In this document: positions 5,217-15,128 of the stretch, piece by piece | Position numbering within the stretch: position 1 is the stretch's first letter | How the letters are laid out: each line of letters starts with the position of its first letter | IMG/VR virus record: IMGVR_UViG_3300028590_000030 | Location: 1-47,284 of that record | Source of the DNA: a virus | Direction: 5' to 3' (one strand) | DNA length: 47,284 nucleotides | Translations under genes and position numbers: made by a program | Notes under the pieces: generated by a model | Told to the model about the DNA's origin: nothing | What the model saw: only the letters and a program-made list of their open reading frames with translations | The model's database searches: none

Positions 5217-7954
5217 CAGGCCGCGCTTGCGACGACTTGAAGACCCATTGTTTCCGGCTGCCCGCTGCGGTTCTCCACATAGGCCCTGCCGCCAGTGACC
5301 GACACGGTAACGTTACCATCTGTGCCTGTCGTCCCCGTGAGGACACTGGTGCTCCCCACGAAGTTGGCGTTTCCGTACATCTTCTCCGTGGCCGCACTCT
5401 GGCAAGCAACCGCTCCATTCATCGCAGCCCGGAAGCCCGACACCGTGATGATAGCGTGGTTTGAGGGGATGGGGAAGGACACAGCGGTATCGTCGGGCAA
5501 GTAGATGCTGGCCGTACCCACGTTGTTCCGCCAGAGCATAGCGCTCGACACCGTTGAGGGTGTGGACGGCAGCTCCCCATCACCCCTGATGATGTTGTCG
5601 TTGCAGGTCCACCGGAGGCACGTTGACGCAATGGCCGCTGAGATGATACCCACGCCGAGGTCATCGAACGTGTTGGCACCCACACCGCAATCGTTGGCGT
5701 TCTGGAGCCGCATGCCCCTCCCGCTCATGGGCCCACGGATGGTATTGTTTTCCACCTTGATGCCGTGTGCCCCATCGATGTCAATACCGGTGTTGCTTGC
5801 TTGGATGACGTTGCCCCGCAGAACGAGACCAGTGTTGGCAGTTGCGGTGTTGGTCCCGCTCCGCACGCGCCAGATGCCGTACGCAACGTTACGGATTGAG
5901 TTGCCCTCGATGAGGCATTCAAACTTCTCGAAGTTGCGGTTCCTGAAGCCGCCCGTGCCTCCCGCCCCACTATCGTGGAGCGTGATGCCCTTCTCGAAGC
6001 CGTCGATGAAGTTGTTGGACACGATGCAGTCCCGTGCCCAGCCCTCCCGCAGCGAAATGCCGTAACTGTCGGCAACACCAGCCAGCCCGGCTGTGACCAG
6101 ATTGCCCGTCACTATGGAGGCCCGGCTACGGATGGCCACGCCAGAGCGTGCCGACTGTAAGAAACGGCATCCGGTGATCTGTGCGCCGTAGCCCCCCGGG
6201 TGCGTGGTGGCTGGGGTCCACTTGTTCCAAAGCGTCCAGCAATCCTGAAGGAAGCAGTTGACATGCGGGATGCCGTTGCTCTCGAACGTGATGTCGAAGC
6301 CCTGCGATCCAAGCACGCTGCCGCACCTCTTAAACCCGCAGTTCTGGCTACCGGCCACGAGGAAGTCATTGTAGTTGAAGAAGTTGCTGGAGTAATCGGT
6401 GGAGGCATCATGGGTGGAGACACACCACTCCGCGTAGCTGTCGAAGGACGAGCGCCAAAGGCACGCATATCCGGCCATGGTGCCCATCTCGAAGTTAACC
6501 CGGCTGACCCGGCACCCTACCGCCCCGGTCCCACGAACAATCGCCCCGATGTTGGGGCCGTTCATCAGCGTCATGTCCTCAATGGTTGCATCGCGGCATG
6601 GCGTGAGCTTGGATATCGTGGAAGATGCCCGTGCCGTGGGTGAGGTATCGCTGGAGTTGTTCTCCCGGTAGCTCGGGAAGATCAGGGGAGAGGCCGAGAC
6701 AAACGTAGTGGTGCTGCCCACGGACTGGGTGGCCAGAAACTCCGCGAAGTACACAGACTGGTTATCGCCGCCTAGTTGCCACAGGGGGCCAGCATCCTCT
6801 GAGTTTGCGTCACGCTGCGACTTGAAGAGGGCAATGTCGTTAACAGTCAGACCGTGAGCCGTTGCCGTTGTGATGGCCGTATCGCCACGCCCGTAGTTGT
6901 TGACGGTGCTTATCTCCGCCCCGAAGGTGCCCGTGAACGATATCCATTCGGAGGCTGACGTGGTGCCCGGGTTGTTGATAGTGACCCCTCGTCCCGCTCC
7001 AATCCACTTGACCTTGGGCTTCATTTGGATCGGCCCATGGCGGAAACGCCCAGCGCCTTGGACCAACGTGCCGCCGAACAGCTTTGCTTGGAGGGTATCT
7101 ATCCCTGCTTGGATAGCCGCCGCGTTGTCGGTGCCGTCCGTGAGGGTCGTGTTGTCGGCCACTGTGCCAAACGCTTCGGCCGGGAGCCGGTTGCCCACAA
7201 TCTCGTACCAAACGGTAGACCCACCTGCCAGAGCTACCGCCAGCTTTCCAGCATGAGCTGGCTCGGTGTCCCTGAGGGCGTACAGGGCTCCGCCGCCATC
7301 ACCTGCCGCTGCGTATCCCGCCACCCGGATTTTGTTGGGAGCCGTGGCTGGGTGGAAGCTTGCGCCCGCGTAGGCCCTGCTGTCCAGCTCCACGAGTGTG
7401 TTGGACGCCGCCGCCACCGCCGTGTCCCGCGCATCCTCAGCCGCCTGCCCTGCCGCCACTGCTTCATCGCGTGCCTGCTCGGCATCTTCAAGGTAGCCTT
7501 GCAGGTCGCTGGCACTTGGCCCCGGCACCACATTCCCATCGCCGTCGAAAGCAAGGAGGCTGCCATCGGGCCCGGGCTGGATGGTCCCGCCAGCTCCAAA
7601 GTTTGTGGTTACCCACGCCCGCGCTGATAGGTCGAACGCAACGTCGTAACCCTCCTGTGCGAGGTAGAGAGCCTGCCTATCGGCCGTATTGAGGTCAGCC
7701 GCCTCAAGGTTGCCCGGCTGGAAGTCCACTAAGGGGTCGGCCGGAGTGCGCCGCCGCCTCTCCACGACGGCCCCTGCCGTGGGGTTGCCGGTGAGTATCT
7801 GCACACTGCCGTCTGTCGGCCACGAGATGTTGATGGGGTCTACCACCACGCCGTCCACCGACACAATGACGTGCGCCTTGTCGAGGTAGGGCATGGGCAC
7901 GGGGAACGTGTCTGTGCTCCCCGATGCCGTAGACCGTACGTAGCTAAGTGCCAC
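5216..7954 (-). CDS. Tailspike: T7 fibre-type anchor plus pectate-lyase-like beta-helix
   Basis: Residues about 1-130 resemble the T7 gp17 tail-attachment domain (ALSYVRSTASGSTDTFPVPM, then YLDKAHVIVSVDGV). An Ala/Glu-rich helical linker follows (about 150-190, EDAEQARDEAVAAG). From about 255 the sequence AEAFGTVADNTTLTDGTDNAAAIQ is typical of pectate-lyase-superfamily beta-helix tailspikes, and right-handed beta-helix turns with repeated N-x-I/V patterns continue to about 800. Such proteins bind and often depolymerise surface polysaccharide. The C-terminal 100 residues are likely a trimerisation or receptor tip. 912 aa. GTG start with AAAGGA 7-8 bases upstream. Catalytic residues cannot be assigned by eye. 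Confidence 0.9.
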   Translation of the reverse strand: MALSYVRSTASGSTDTFPVPMPYLDKAHVIVSVDGVVVDPINISWPTDGSVQILTGNPTAGAVVERRRRTPADPLVDFQPGNLEAADLNTADRQALYLAQEGYDVAFDLSARAWVTTNFGAGGTIQPGPDGSLLAFDGDGNVVPGPSASDLQGYLEDAEQARDEAVAAGQAAEDARDTAVAAASNTLVELDSRAYAGASFHPATAPNKIRVAGYAAAGDGGGALYALRDTEPAHAGKLAVALAGGSTVWYEIVGNRLPAEAFGTVADNTTLTDGTDNAAAIQAGIDTLQAKLFGGTLVQGAGRFRHGPIQMKPKVKWIGAGRGVTINNPGTTSASEWISFTGTFGAEISTVNNYGRGDTAITTATAHGLTVNDIALFKSQRDANSEDAGPLWQLGGDNQSVYFAEFLATQSVGSTTTFVSASPLIFPSYRENNSSDTSPTARASSTISKLTPCRDATIEDMTLMNGPNIGAIVRGTGAVGCRVSRVNFEMGTMAGYACLWRSSFDSYAEWCVSTHDASTDYSSNFFNYNDFLVAGSQNCGFKRCGSVLGSQGFDITFESNGIPHVNCFLQDCWTLWNKWTPATTHPGGYGAQITGCRFLQSARSGVAIRSRASIVTGNLVTAGLAGVADSYGISLREGWARDCIVSNNFIDGFEKGITLHDSGAGGTGGFRNRNFEKFECLIEGNSIRNVAYGIWRVRSGTNTATANTGLVLRGNVIQASNTGIDIDGAHGIKVENNTIRGPMSGRGMRLQNANDCGVGANTFDDLGVGIISAAIASTCLRWTCNDNIIRGDGELPSTPSTVSSAMLWRNNVGTASIYLPDDTAVSFPIPSNHAIITVSGFRAAMNGAVACQSAATEKMYGNANFVGSTSVLTGTTGTDGNVTVSVTGGRAYVENRSGQPETMGLQVVASAA

Positions 7955-7965
7955 TCGGTTATCCT

Positions 7966-10900
7966 TTAGTTGCCAACGCCAAAGGCGCTGGTAAGATTGT
8001 CGATTGCAGACCGGGGACCCCGGGGCTCCTCGCCGCTGGCCCTTGCCTTGTAGGCATCGCGCACCCTCACGGTTTCCTTCATGAGGGCCTCACGCACCAC
8101 AGGGTCTGCCTTGATGCGGTTGGAGGCAGCCTTTCGGTACTTCGAGGTGATGGAGTGGAGGAGCCACAGCTTAGTGCCTCGGGTATCCGCAGCCCCATCG
8201 GGAGCATTAAGGTAGCGCTCCGTCTGGATGAACTTGACCACCCTGTCCTTCAGGCTCATTGCCCGAGGCGTGGGCTTGCCGCTCAGCCGCTGGTACTCCT
8301 CATAGGCGTTCTTGCCGTTGGACATTGTGATGTCCCTGAGGTCTACGCCGTTAAGGTTTGGGCTCACCCTTACCGGGACACCACCATCGCCAGCCATTGC
8401 AAGGCGCTGCACCTCGCCATCCAGCAAGGCATCCTCCGAGCTTGACCACAGGCCATTGCGTACCCGGATAGGCTCACCGAAGGCATCGTACCGTGCTGGC
8501 ACCGTCTCACTGAGGCCGGGCACCGTGGCCATAACCTTGTCGGCCATGCTGCGGGCTTCCCTGAGGTAGTCATCGGGGTTGAGCTGGCGCATAGCTGCGG
8601 AGTACGGTATGAAGCTGGACAACATGTTGCCGCCCACCGAGCCCACCCGTGTCTCCGGGTCCATCAGGAACTCCATCGTCTGGGTAGCTCCCAGTAGGTA
8701 GGACTTGGAGGTGAACTGCTTGGCAAGTGCGATGCCCAAACCTCCGATGGCAGCTTGAAGCTCTGGAGGCTCCTCGGCATCCTCAAGGCTGTTCTTGAAG
8801 TCCATCAGGTCTGCCACGATGCCCATGGGAACGGCGATGGGGTCGAACCGGCCAAAGGTGACATAGTTCTTGGTCCCGTCGTCATTCTCCCATACAACAC
8901 TGTAGGGCTTCCACCCTGTAGCCATAAGCTCCTGCTTGGCCTTCGGGTCCTTAGGCCCGCCCCCAGTGATCATCCCGTTGGCTGCCATGTAAGCGATGGA
9001 CCCCATGAACAAGGACCCCATGGACATCTGCCCGATGGCCTGAGCCTTCTGCTCAGCCGTACCACGGAACAACAGGTCCCGATACTCGCCTTGCGCAAGG
9101 TTTAGGCCCGGGGTCATCTTCCAGCCATACCGGATGACGTTCGTGGGGGTCTTGACAAAGGGCAGCACCAGACGGAGCGCCTTGATGTTGCTCGTGCCGT
9201 TCTGGACCCACTTGCCCACTGTGTTGGGGAGGAGGTCCTGCTGGAAGGTGGCAATTTGCGCCTCATGCAGCGCCGTGGGGTCTGTCCCCCTGAGGCTGCT
9301 ATCGAAGCCCTCCTCCACCCGCCTGTTGACATGGGCCTTCACGAAGTCCTTGGCGGCTTTGCCAGTAAGCCCGGCATCGGCAGCCATCCCCACGGCCTCC
9401 ACGTGTGCGTTGGCCATGAGCTTGGACCTGTAGGTCATCTGCTTGACCAGCTCATCCACAGTCCCGAGCAACCGCGTGGGAAGCCCGATGGGAACCGTAG
9501 CCACGCTTAGCGCGTTATACGTGAGGTTGGACACGTTGTCCCACGGCTTGAAGAACTGAGCGTTAAGCGGCTGGGTGCCGGGAAGGCCGATCCCTGCTGC
9601 TGCCTGCGCCCCCTCATAAAGCTCTGTGCGGTGCGGTGCCAAGATGCTGTCGTTGCGCATGAACGCCTTGCCTGCCGCGAAGAAGCCATCCACAAAGGAG
9701 TTGCCCATGTAGGCGTACTGTGCGGCTGCTTGACGAAGGACCCTGCGGCTCTCGGGGTTGCCTGCAAGAGCCCCCGGGGTAGACCCCAAGATGCGCTCAA
9801 GGGGGCGAGCCCCAAGCATGTAGGCGTTGGTGGAGACGTTGATGAGCTGGGTGATGGGGCCAGAGACCATGCTGTTGACCCGGAGGTATAGCGCATAGTC
9901 CCCGATCTTGCTCCAGATATCCGGGTTGGCCAGCTTCTTGAATTTGGCGGGGTTGCCCTCGGTGGCGTCCAGCAGATCGAACGCCTTGTCCATGTCCATG
10001 TCTTTGAGCTTGGAGTAGTCATTGAAGAACGCCATGCGCCGCATACCGCGTGCATAGTTGGACTTCAAACTGTCCGCATGGGCAAACAGGGAGGCAGCCA
10101 TCGACATACGCTTGGCCAGTTCTTGGCGCATGGCCTCAGGGGTCCCGTATTTCGAGAAGTCCCCGGCCTTGTACTGCTGGCGTAGCCTCCACGTATCCCG
10201 AAGGACCCGCTCGGACAGAATGAAGCCAGCCTCCATGCGAGCCGTGAGGTCAGCCCCCATCTTGCCCGCCTGTTGGATGGCACCGAGCACAGCCGCAGGG
10301 TCTTCCCCAAAGAGCCGCGCGTAGTCCCCGAGACGCTTGTTGGCTGCCTCATCGGTCAGCACCTTGCCGCCCTTGATGGTGGAGCGCTTCTCGTCAATGG
10401 CATCCACAACGCGGGCCATGAGGTCGTCCATGTCGGCGTCGGTGTTGAGGCGGCGGTAGTTGATGCCCTCCCCTGTGCCGAACTGGTGGCCTGCCTCCAT
10501 GGCCTTATACCATGAGCCGTACGTTTCGATTGCCGCCTTGTCCGCTTCGGCTTGCTCAAGGATTTCGTCCGTGCGTTCGGCGTCTAGCTGGACCCGGGGT
10601 CGTCCACGAGGAGGCAGCTCGGTGTCAAGCCCTGAAGCTGCGGAGGTGGGATTGGAGACGACTTCAACCGGGACGGCCTCTTCTGCCACTGCGGATGGAG
10701 ACCCCTCTGGCAAAGCCTGAGCATCTCCTTCTGGTACGGCCAAAGCCTCATCCCCAGCAGCTTCTCCACGAACACCACTGGGTCCGCTTCCGGTGTCCCC
10801 AAGGACTTGCTCATCCGCCTCCACCGCTTTCTGCTGGCTTGCCTCCAGCTCATCCACAGCCCTTGAGGCTGCCTCTGTGTCGCCACTGCGGAGCGCCTTG

Positions 10901-11661
10901 TAAATCTTGGCAGCTCCCATGAAGGTGCCGAGGATGGCCGCATCAAGCCCAAGGCTCTCAATGGCCGACTTCATGCGGCCCTCTGCGGCGCTGTCCTTGG
11001 GGTCAGCAGCAAGCCATGCCGTGACGGGGTTGGCCAGAGGCGTGCCCTGTACGAGATTGCTCAGCCGCTCCTCGTAGGGGTCGAACGCAACGGCCCCAGC
11101 GGTAGCAGCATTTACGCTCTCCGTGAGGCCACGCGACCAGCCGAGCACAGAGCCTACCCCCTTGCCCACCCACGGAAGAGCCTTGGCTACAGCCTGAGCC
11201 TTGCCGATGCCCACCATGGCACCAGCGAACTGCCCGATGCCTGCGGAGAAGCCGTTGATGATGGAGCCCTCTTTCTTGGCCTCCACGTCCTGCTCAATGT
11301 TGCGCCGAAACTTGCTCTGGTCCTCGGCAGGGGTGTCACCGAAGAGGAAGTCCTTGGTCTCAAAGACGCTCTTGGCAACACCCCCGGCAAAGGCTTCCAC
11401 CGGGTCGTCAAGGGTAGACAGGCCGTTGTCCTTGAGGGATTGCGCCATGGTGGCTGCTTGGTCCTTCAGGGCTTGCGGTGGCCACTCGGCTCCCGCTTCC
11501 GGCTCTCCCTCACTGGTGGAAGCCTCAGTACCGGAAAGCACCTGCTGGGCCACCGACTGGAGGGCCTCTGTGTCCAGCTCCAATGACTGCGGCTCTTGGT
11601 CGGCCACGGCGCTGGGCCGCTGTGCCTGCTGCATCATTGCTTCAAATGCTTTCTGGTCCAT
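7966..11661 (-). CDS. Internal virion protein, T7 gp16-like (ejectosome)
   Basis: This 1231-residue protein (T7 gp16 is 1318) sits last in the internal virion series, just before the tail fibre, as gp16 does. It has a low-complexity acidic N-terminal part (about 30-60), small-residue and hydrophobic stretches around residues 120-200 (FSAGIGQFAGAMVGIG, LPWVGKGVGSVLGW) that could insert into membrane, and a long helical body. The T7 gp16 N-terminal transglycosylase domain is not apparent; a lytic domain appears instead at the C-terminus of the neighbouring gp15-like protein. SD GGAAGAG before ATG at 11661. The protein would be ejected at infection to form the DNA conduit. Confidence 0.8.
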   Translation of the reverse strand: MDQKAFEAMMQQAQRPSAVADQEPQSLELDTEALQSVAQQVLSGTEASTSEGEPEAGAEWPPQALKDQAATMAQSLKDNGLSTLDDPVEAFAGGVAKSVFETKDFLFGDTPAEDQSKFRRNIEQDVEAKKEGSIINGFSAGIGQFAGAMVGIGKAQAVAKALPWVGKGVGSVLGWSRGLTESVNAATAGAVAFDPYEERLSNLVQGTPLANPVTAWLAADPKDSAAEGRMKSAIESLGLDAAILGTFMGAAKIYKALRSGDTEAASRAVDELEASQQKAVEADEQVLGDTGSGPSGVRGEAAGDEALAVPEGDAQALPEGSPSAVAEEAVPVEVVSNPTSAASGLDTELPPRGRPRVQLDAERTDEILEQAEADKAAIETYGSWYKAMEAGHQFGTGEGINYRRLNTDADMDDLMARVVDAIDEKRSTIKGGKVLTDEAANKRLGDYARLFGEDPAAVLGAIQQAGKMGADLTARMEAGFILSERVLRDTWRLRQQYKAGDFSKYGTPEAMRQELAKRMSMAASLFAHADSLKSNYARGMRRMAFFNDYSKLKDMDMDKAFDLLDATEGNPAKFKKLANPDIWSKIGDYALYLRVNSMVSGPITQLINVSTNAYMLGARPLERILGSTPGALAGNPESRRVLRQAAAQYAYMGNSFVDGFFAAGKAFMRNDSILAPHRTELYEGAQAAAGIGLPGTQPLNAQFFKPWDNVSNLTYNALSVATVPIGLPTRLLGTVDELVKQMTYRSKLMANAHVEAVGMAADAGLTGKAAKDFVKAHVNRRVEEGFDSSLRGTDPTALHEAQIATFQQDLLPNTVGKWVQNGTSNIKALRLVLPFVKTPTNVIRYGWKMTPGLNLAQGEYRDLLFRGTAEQKAQAIGQMSMGSLFMGSIAYMAANGMITGGGPKDPKAKQELMATGWKPYSVVWENDDGTKNYVTFGRFDPIAVPMGIVADLMDFKNSLEDAEEPPELQAAIGGLGIALAKQFTSKSYLLGATQTMEFLMDPETRVGSVGGNMLSSFIPYSAAMRQLNPDDYLREARSMADKVMATVPGLSETVPARYDAFGEPIRVRNGLWSSSEDALLDGEVQRLAMAGDGGVPVRVSPNLNGVDLRDITMSNGKNAYEEYQRLSGKPTPRAMSLKDRVVKFIQTERYLNAPDGAADTRGTKLWLLHSITSKYRKAASNRIKADPVVREALMKETVRVRDAYKARASGEEPRGPRSAIDNLTSAFGVGN

Positions 11662-11674
11662 CTCTCACTCTTCC

Positions 11675-14170
11675 TTAATCGCGGTCATCCCGCTGCTGTG
11701 TGGTCCTCTTGTTGGACCGCTGCTTCATGCTCTTGTGGCCCGGCCTGAGCTTGACCCCCATGCTTTCCCTGAAGGTTGGCCCTGTACGCGGTTCTGCCTC
11801 GGTGCTTGCCGAACTGCCCACCCCAAAGCCCAGCGCAGCGTAGACGTCCCGAACGGGGATACGAGAGGCATTGAGCCCGTCGCCTGCATAGTAGCTCCGC
11901 CCCGTGTTGGGGTTGGGGAGGGAGGCCCACTCCTGACTGAGGTTGAGCGCAAACTGCCGCTTGCTTATCCTCCCATCAAGGAACTGCTGGAGGCCGCGCT
12001 GGCGGAGCAACTCGTCCATAAGGCGGGACTGAAGCTCTGGCGTGAACTTCTCCGTGCCGATCAGCCCGAGGTCCCGCTTGAGGCCCCTGAGCGTCTTGTA
12101 GATGAACTGGGGACCACCAATGGCCGTGGAGGCTACACCCCTGCGCCGCGCCGCTTGCTGCCGTGCTAGGATTTGGTCAAGGGTGTACTTGCCAAGGTCG
12201 GCCGTACTGCGGGAGTTGCCGTAGACAGCATTCCAGTTGCCGCCAGCCTCGTGCTTGAGGATGAGGGACTTGAGGTCGCTGAGCTGCCCCTCGCTTGTCG
12301 TGGAGCCACTCTCGGAGAATGCCTCGTCAAGGAACGCTGTGGCCTGCTCAAGGCTGATGCCTCCCTCCCGCACATCTCCCTCCCCAAGGTCTGGGTCATC
12401 GGGGTTATACACGATGGGACGGAGTGCCTCGTTGGCCGTGAGCTGCTCCCTTACGAAGTCCTGCGAGGTCTTGCCGGTAGCTGCTGCCGCCTGCTCCACC
12501 TGTGTGCGCTGCTCCGGGGTCATCTCCCCGAGGAACGTGCGGACCTCATCGTCACTGACCGGGTCGGATCCCTCCGTGCTCGGCTCTCCGGTCCCGTCCC
12601 CTTGCTCCTCGGGGGTGAAGGGGTTGTCGAAGTCCTGACCTTCAGGCCGGTTGTACGGGGCAGCCTCGAAGCCATCACCTTCGGGTATCCGGTCGAGGAT
12701 GAGCCTGCCAATCTCGCTGATGGCCTTCTCGCGTTCCGTAAGGTTCTGGGCCTTATCGGGGTTCCTGACAATCCAGTCGGTGACCATGCGCTTGAAGTCA
12801 TACTGCGCCTCGAAGCCTTCGTTGGACAGACCCGGGAGGGGCATGCCGCTTATGTCGTTTAGGCCCTTGGTGCGCTGCTCGATGGTGGACAGGAAGTCCT
12901 TGGCGATGTTGGACGAGAGGCCGTCCTCGATCTTGGACCGATTGCCCTCCCAGTTCTCAGCGAACGAGCGGGCAGCATTGAGGTCCTCGATACGGCCGAA
13001 GACCCCTTGGCCCCATGCATCAGTGACGGCCTTCATGCCTCCACCGGCAATCACATCGTCATACACCTTCTTGAGCGCGTCGTTGTCCGTGAAGCCTTTG
13101 TTGAGGTCTTCCCGCCAGCCAGCCACACGGGACTTGAACGCGGGGTCATACTTCTCCGCCTCCCGCACAAGGCCATCCGGCAGGGCAGCCCCGGGGTTGG
13201 CAGAGAGGATGTCCATGGTCTGCCGGACAGTGTTGTCCGCTGCCAGCTTGTCCGCTTTGGTCTGCTTCTGGCTGTCCTCAACCTCGGAGCGTCGAGCGAT
13301 GACCTCAAGGTTCTCGATGGTGGCCTGCTTGACCTTCTGGCCCTCGGGAGTATCGCCGTAGGTGTAATCCTTGCCGGGCACCTTCTGGTCGAACCACTTG
13401 AGAAGCCCGGGGTCCCGCGTCTCCACGATCTTGAGGGACATGGCGGTGAGCATCTTGGTATCGAAGTCTTCCGCCCTGCCGCCTGTCTTGACCCATTCGT
13501 CCCGCCGCTTGAAGACGTTGGCGAAGAGGGTGTCGTAGTCCGTACCCTTCTCGCTCACAAGGCCAGCATCGTTGGCGGCATCCACATCCTGAGAGACACC
13601 CGCCACGCCAGCATCAAGGCTGCCATCGTAGGTGACCTTGGAGCGGTACTCGATGTGCCGAGCCCTGCCGTTAGCCTCAATCTCCTTGATGCTAGGCAGC
13701 AAGCCACGGAGCACATCGGGATCGGAGGTGGAGGAGATGTGGGTCCGAAGGAACTCCTGATAGAACGTATCGAACGCTACCGGGTCTTCGCTATTCTTCC
13801 CCTCCCACGCATCGTAGGCCGCAGCAAACTGCTCACGGAGGTTGCCCCCTGCGACGTTGCCCTGCGCCAGCTTCCAGCCGCGCACGAAGGCCGGGCTGTA
13901 CTGGGGCGGTATCTGGCCAGACCGTACGCCTTCCGCCATGCCCTCCGCATTGTCCGCGTAGAAGGCAGCCTCACCCCTGATGGCATCCTCTTTGCTGGCC
14001 TTCTCGGCACGTTCACCAAGGAAGGTCTGCAAGGGTGCGGATACCTTCTGGAGGCTTTCGGCAAACTCCAACAGGCGGTTCTTGCCGGGGGCCACATAGG
14101 CGTCCACAGGGGAGGCGACGGGGTTAAGCTGTGCGGTGCCCTGTATGGGACGGAGCGGTGGGCGGGCCAT
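11675..14170 (-). CDS. Internal virion protein, T7 gp15-like, with C-terminal lysozyme/transglycosylase-like domain
   Basis: This 831-residue protein (T7 gp15 is 747) is mostly helical. At about residues 630-725 the sequence ILKHEAGGNWNAVYGN, followed by GVASTAIGGPQFIY and KFTPELQSRLMDELLRQRGL, resembles the lambda R-type lytic transglycosylase fold: a candidate catalytic Glu, a G-x-x-Q-F core and a final helix. Inference: it digests peptidoglycan during genome ejection. In T7 this activity lies at the N-terminus of gp16, so the domain has moved. The C-terminus is very basic. ATG overlaps the gp14-like stop (TAATG). Middle domains are not recognised. Confidence 0.75.
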   Translation of the reverse strand: MARPPLRPIQGTAQLNPVASPVDAYVAPGKNRLLEFAESLQKVSAPLQTFLGERAEKASKEDAIRGEAAFYADNAEGMAEGVRSGQIPPQYSPAFVRGWKLAQGNVAGGNLREQFAAAYDAWEGKNSEDPVAFDTFYQEFLRTHISSTSDPDVLRGLLPSIKEIEANGRARHIEYRSKVTYDGSLDAGVAGVSQDVDAANDAGLVSEKGTDYDTLFANVFKRRDEWVKTGGRAEDFDTKMLTAMSLKIVETRDPGLLKWFDQKVPGKDYTYGDTPEGQKVKQATIENLEVIARRSEVEDSQKQTKADKLAADNTVRQTMDILSANPGAALPDGLVREAEKYDPAFKSRVAGWREDLNKGFTDNDALKKVYDDVIAGGGMKAVTDAWGQGVFGRIEDLNAARSFAENWEGNRSKIEDGLSSNIAKDFLSTIEQRTKGLNDISGMPLPGLSNEGFEAQYDFKRMVTDWIVRNPDKAQNLTEREKAISEIGRLILDRIPEGDGFEAAPYNRPEGQDFDNPFTPEEQGDGTGEPSTEGSDPVSDDEVRTFLGEMTPEQRTQVEQAAAATGKTSQDFVREQLTANEALRPIVYNPDDPDLGEGDVREGGISLEQATAFLDEAFSESGSTTSEGQLSDLKSLILKHEAGGNWNAVYGNSRSTADLGKYTLDQILARQQAARRRGVASTAIGGPQFIYKTLRGLKRDLGLIGTEKFTPELQSRLMDELLRQRGLQQFLDGRISKRQFALNLSQEWASLPNPNTGRSYYAGDGLNASRIPVRDVYAALGFGVGSSASTEAEPRTGPTFRESMGVKLRPGHKSMKQRSNKRTTQQRDDRD

Positions 14171-14673
14171 TATGCCATCCTATAGCGGTTGTACGTGTTC
14201 GCCCCCTCAAGGACGTTACCTGCGATGCCTGCCACCAAGCTCAGAGGGCTGGGCCGTGGGGCAGAGTTAATGCGGCTCTGGGCATCGGCGCTGACTTTGG
14301 TGCGCTGCGTCGTGAGCTGCTGGGCGATGTTGCGGTAGTTCTGGGCTTCCACCTCACGGTTGCGCGAAGCTTGCCGCCCCACGTCCGCAAGGATGTTGTC
14401 CACGGAGATGCCCGAGATGCCGCCCGCAATGGCCCCGACTTGAGCGGAGGCCTTGACTTCGGCTTCCTCAATGTTCTGAGCTTCCTGCTTTTGGCGTAGG
14501 GCATCCTCCTCCTGCATCTGCCGTTGGGTGATGAGGTTCTGGTCAATCCGCCAAGCTTCCTTAGCGGCTCGCTCCGTCTCCTTGGATTGCTGTTGCTGCC
14601 CCACAAAGGTGGCCACCGAGCCTACAGCGCCGATAGCCCCCTGAAAGATGCCTAGTGCAAGTGGCGTGCACAT
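14170..14673 (-). CDS. Internal virion protein, T7 gp14-like
   Basis: This 167-residue protein (T7 gp14 is 196) has an N-terminal hydrophobic Gly/Ala helix (LGIFQGAIGAVGSVATFVG), then a Gln/Glu/Arg-rich helical region with coiled-coil character (residues 28-75) and a second small-residue hydrophobic segment near the C-terminus (LSLVAGIAGNVLEGA). Gp14 forms an outer-membrane channel component of the ejectosome. ATG at 14673 has GAGG 8 bases upstream and overlaps the preceding gene by 22 bases. Assignment rests on gene order and architecture. Confidence 0.75.
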   Translation of the reverse strand: MCTPLALGIFQGAIGAVGSVATFVGQQQQSKETERAAKEAWRIDQNLITQRQMQEEDALRQKQEAQNIEEAEVKASAQVGAIAGGISGISVDNILADVGRQASRNREVEAQNYRNIAQQLTTQRTKVSADAQSRINSAPRPSPLSLVAGIAGNVLEGANTYNRYRMA

Positions 14674-15125
14674 GGATGTGACCTCGTGAATAGTGTGAAG
14701 GGGACCTTGCCGCTGCCAACAAGGTAGTCAGCCTCAGGGGTGAAGCCAATTTGGTTGAGCCACTTGATATGCAGCGCGTTGTCCCGAAAGGCCAGAGCCT
14801 TGAGGGTATCAAACTGCATGTGCATGTAGCCCACCTCTTCGGGCCAGAAGCGGTGGATGCGCGTGCCTACCTTCTCGGCTTCCGTGTTGGCGATGAGCCA
14901 AACGTTGCCAATCCCGTGGTTATCCTCAACGCCCCAGAGAGCGATGCAGACCCCACCATCATCAAGGAGGGCGCGGACATACTGGGTCTCTACGTCCAGC
15001 CGTTTGGTGAGGAGGTCTCGATACGGAACGCCCGTGCCGAGTACCCACTCATCGATGTCCACCTGTCGGACTTGCGAATAGGCGAACTGGTTGACGTGGA
15101 ACGAAGTGGCATCCACTACTTGCAT
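14652..15125 (-). CDS. GNAT-like protein in the T7 gp13 position
   Basis: This 157-residue protein (T7 gp13 is 138) has segments GVCIALWGVEDNHGIGNVWLIA and NALHIKWLNQIGFTPEAD, which match the pattern of acetyltransferase-fold proteins: the last strand-turn-helix ends in W-L-x-x-I-G-F. T7 gp13, needed for virion morphogenesis, shows the same kind of tail (IRFLKTIGA). It lies between the tail tubular protein B and gp14-like genes, the exact T7 gene 13 slot. An acetyl-CoA-binding motif is not evident, so enzymatic activity is doubtful. Confidence 0.75.
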   Translation of the reverse strand: MQVVDATSFHVNQFAYSQVRQVDIDEWVLGTGVPYRDLLTKRLDVETQYVRALLDDGGVCIALWGVEDNHGIGNVWLIANTEAEKVGTRIHRFWPEEVGYMHMQFDTLKALAFRDNALHIKWLNQIGFTPEADYLVGSGKVPFTLFTRSHPCARHLH

Positions 15126-15128
15126 GAC

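Noticed and set aside
13007-14185. 392-codon plus-strand ORF opposite the gp15-like gene
   Set aside because: Antisense shadow in GC-rich coding sequence; no SD and no known protein pattern. The same applies to 18292-19299, 19482-20615 and 38997-39995.
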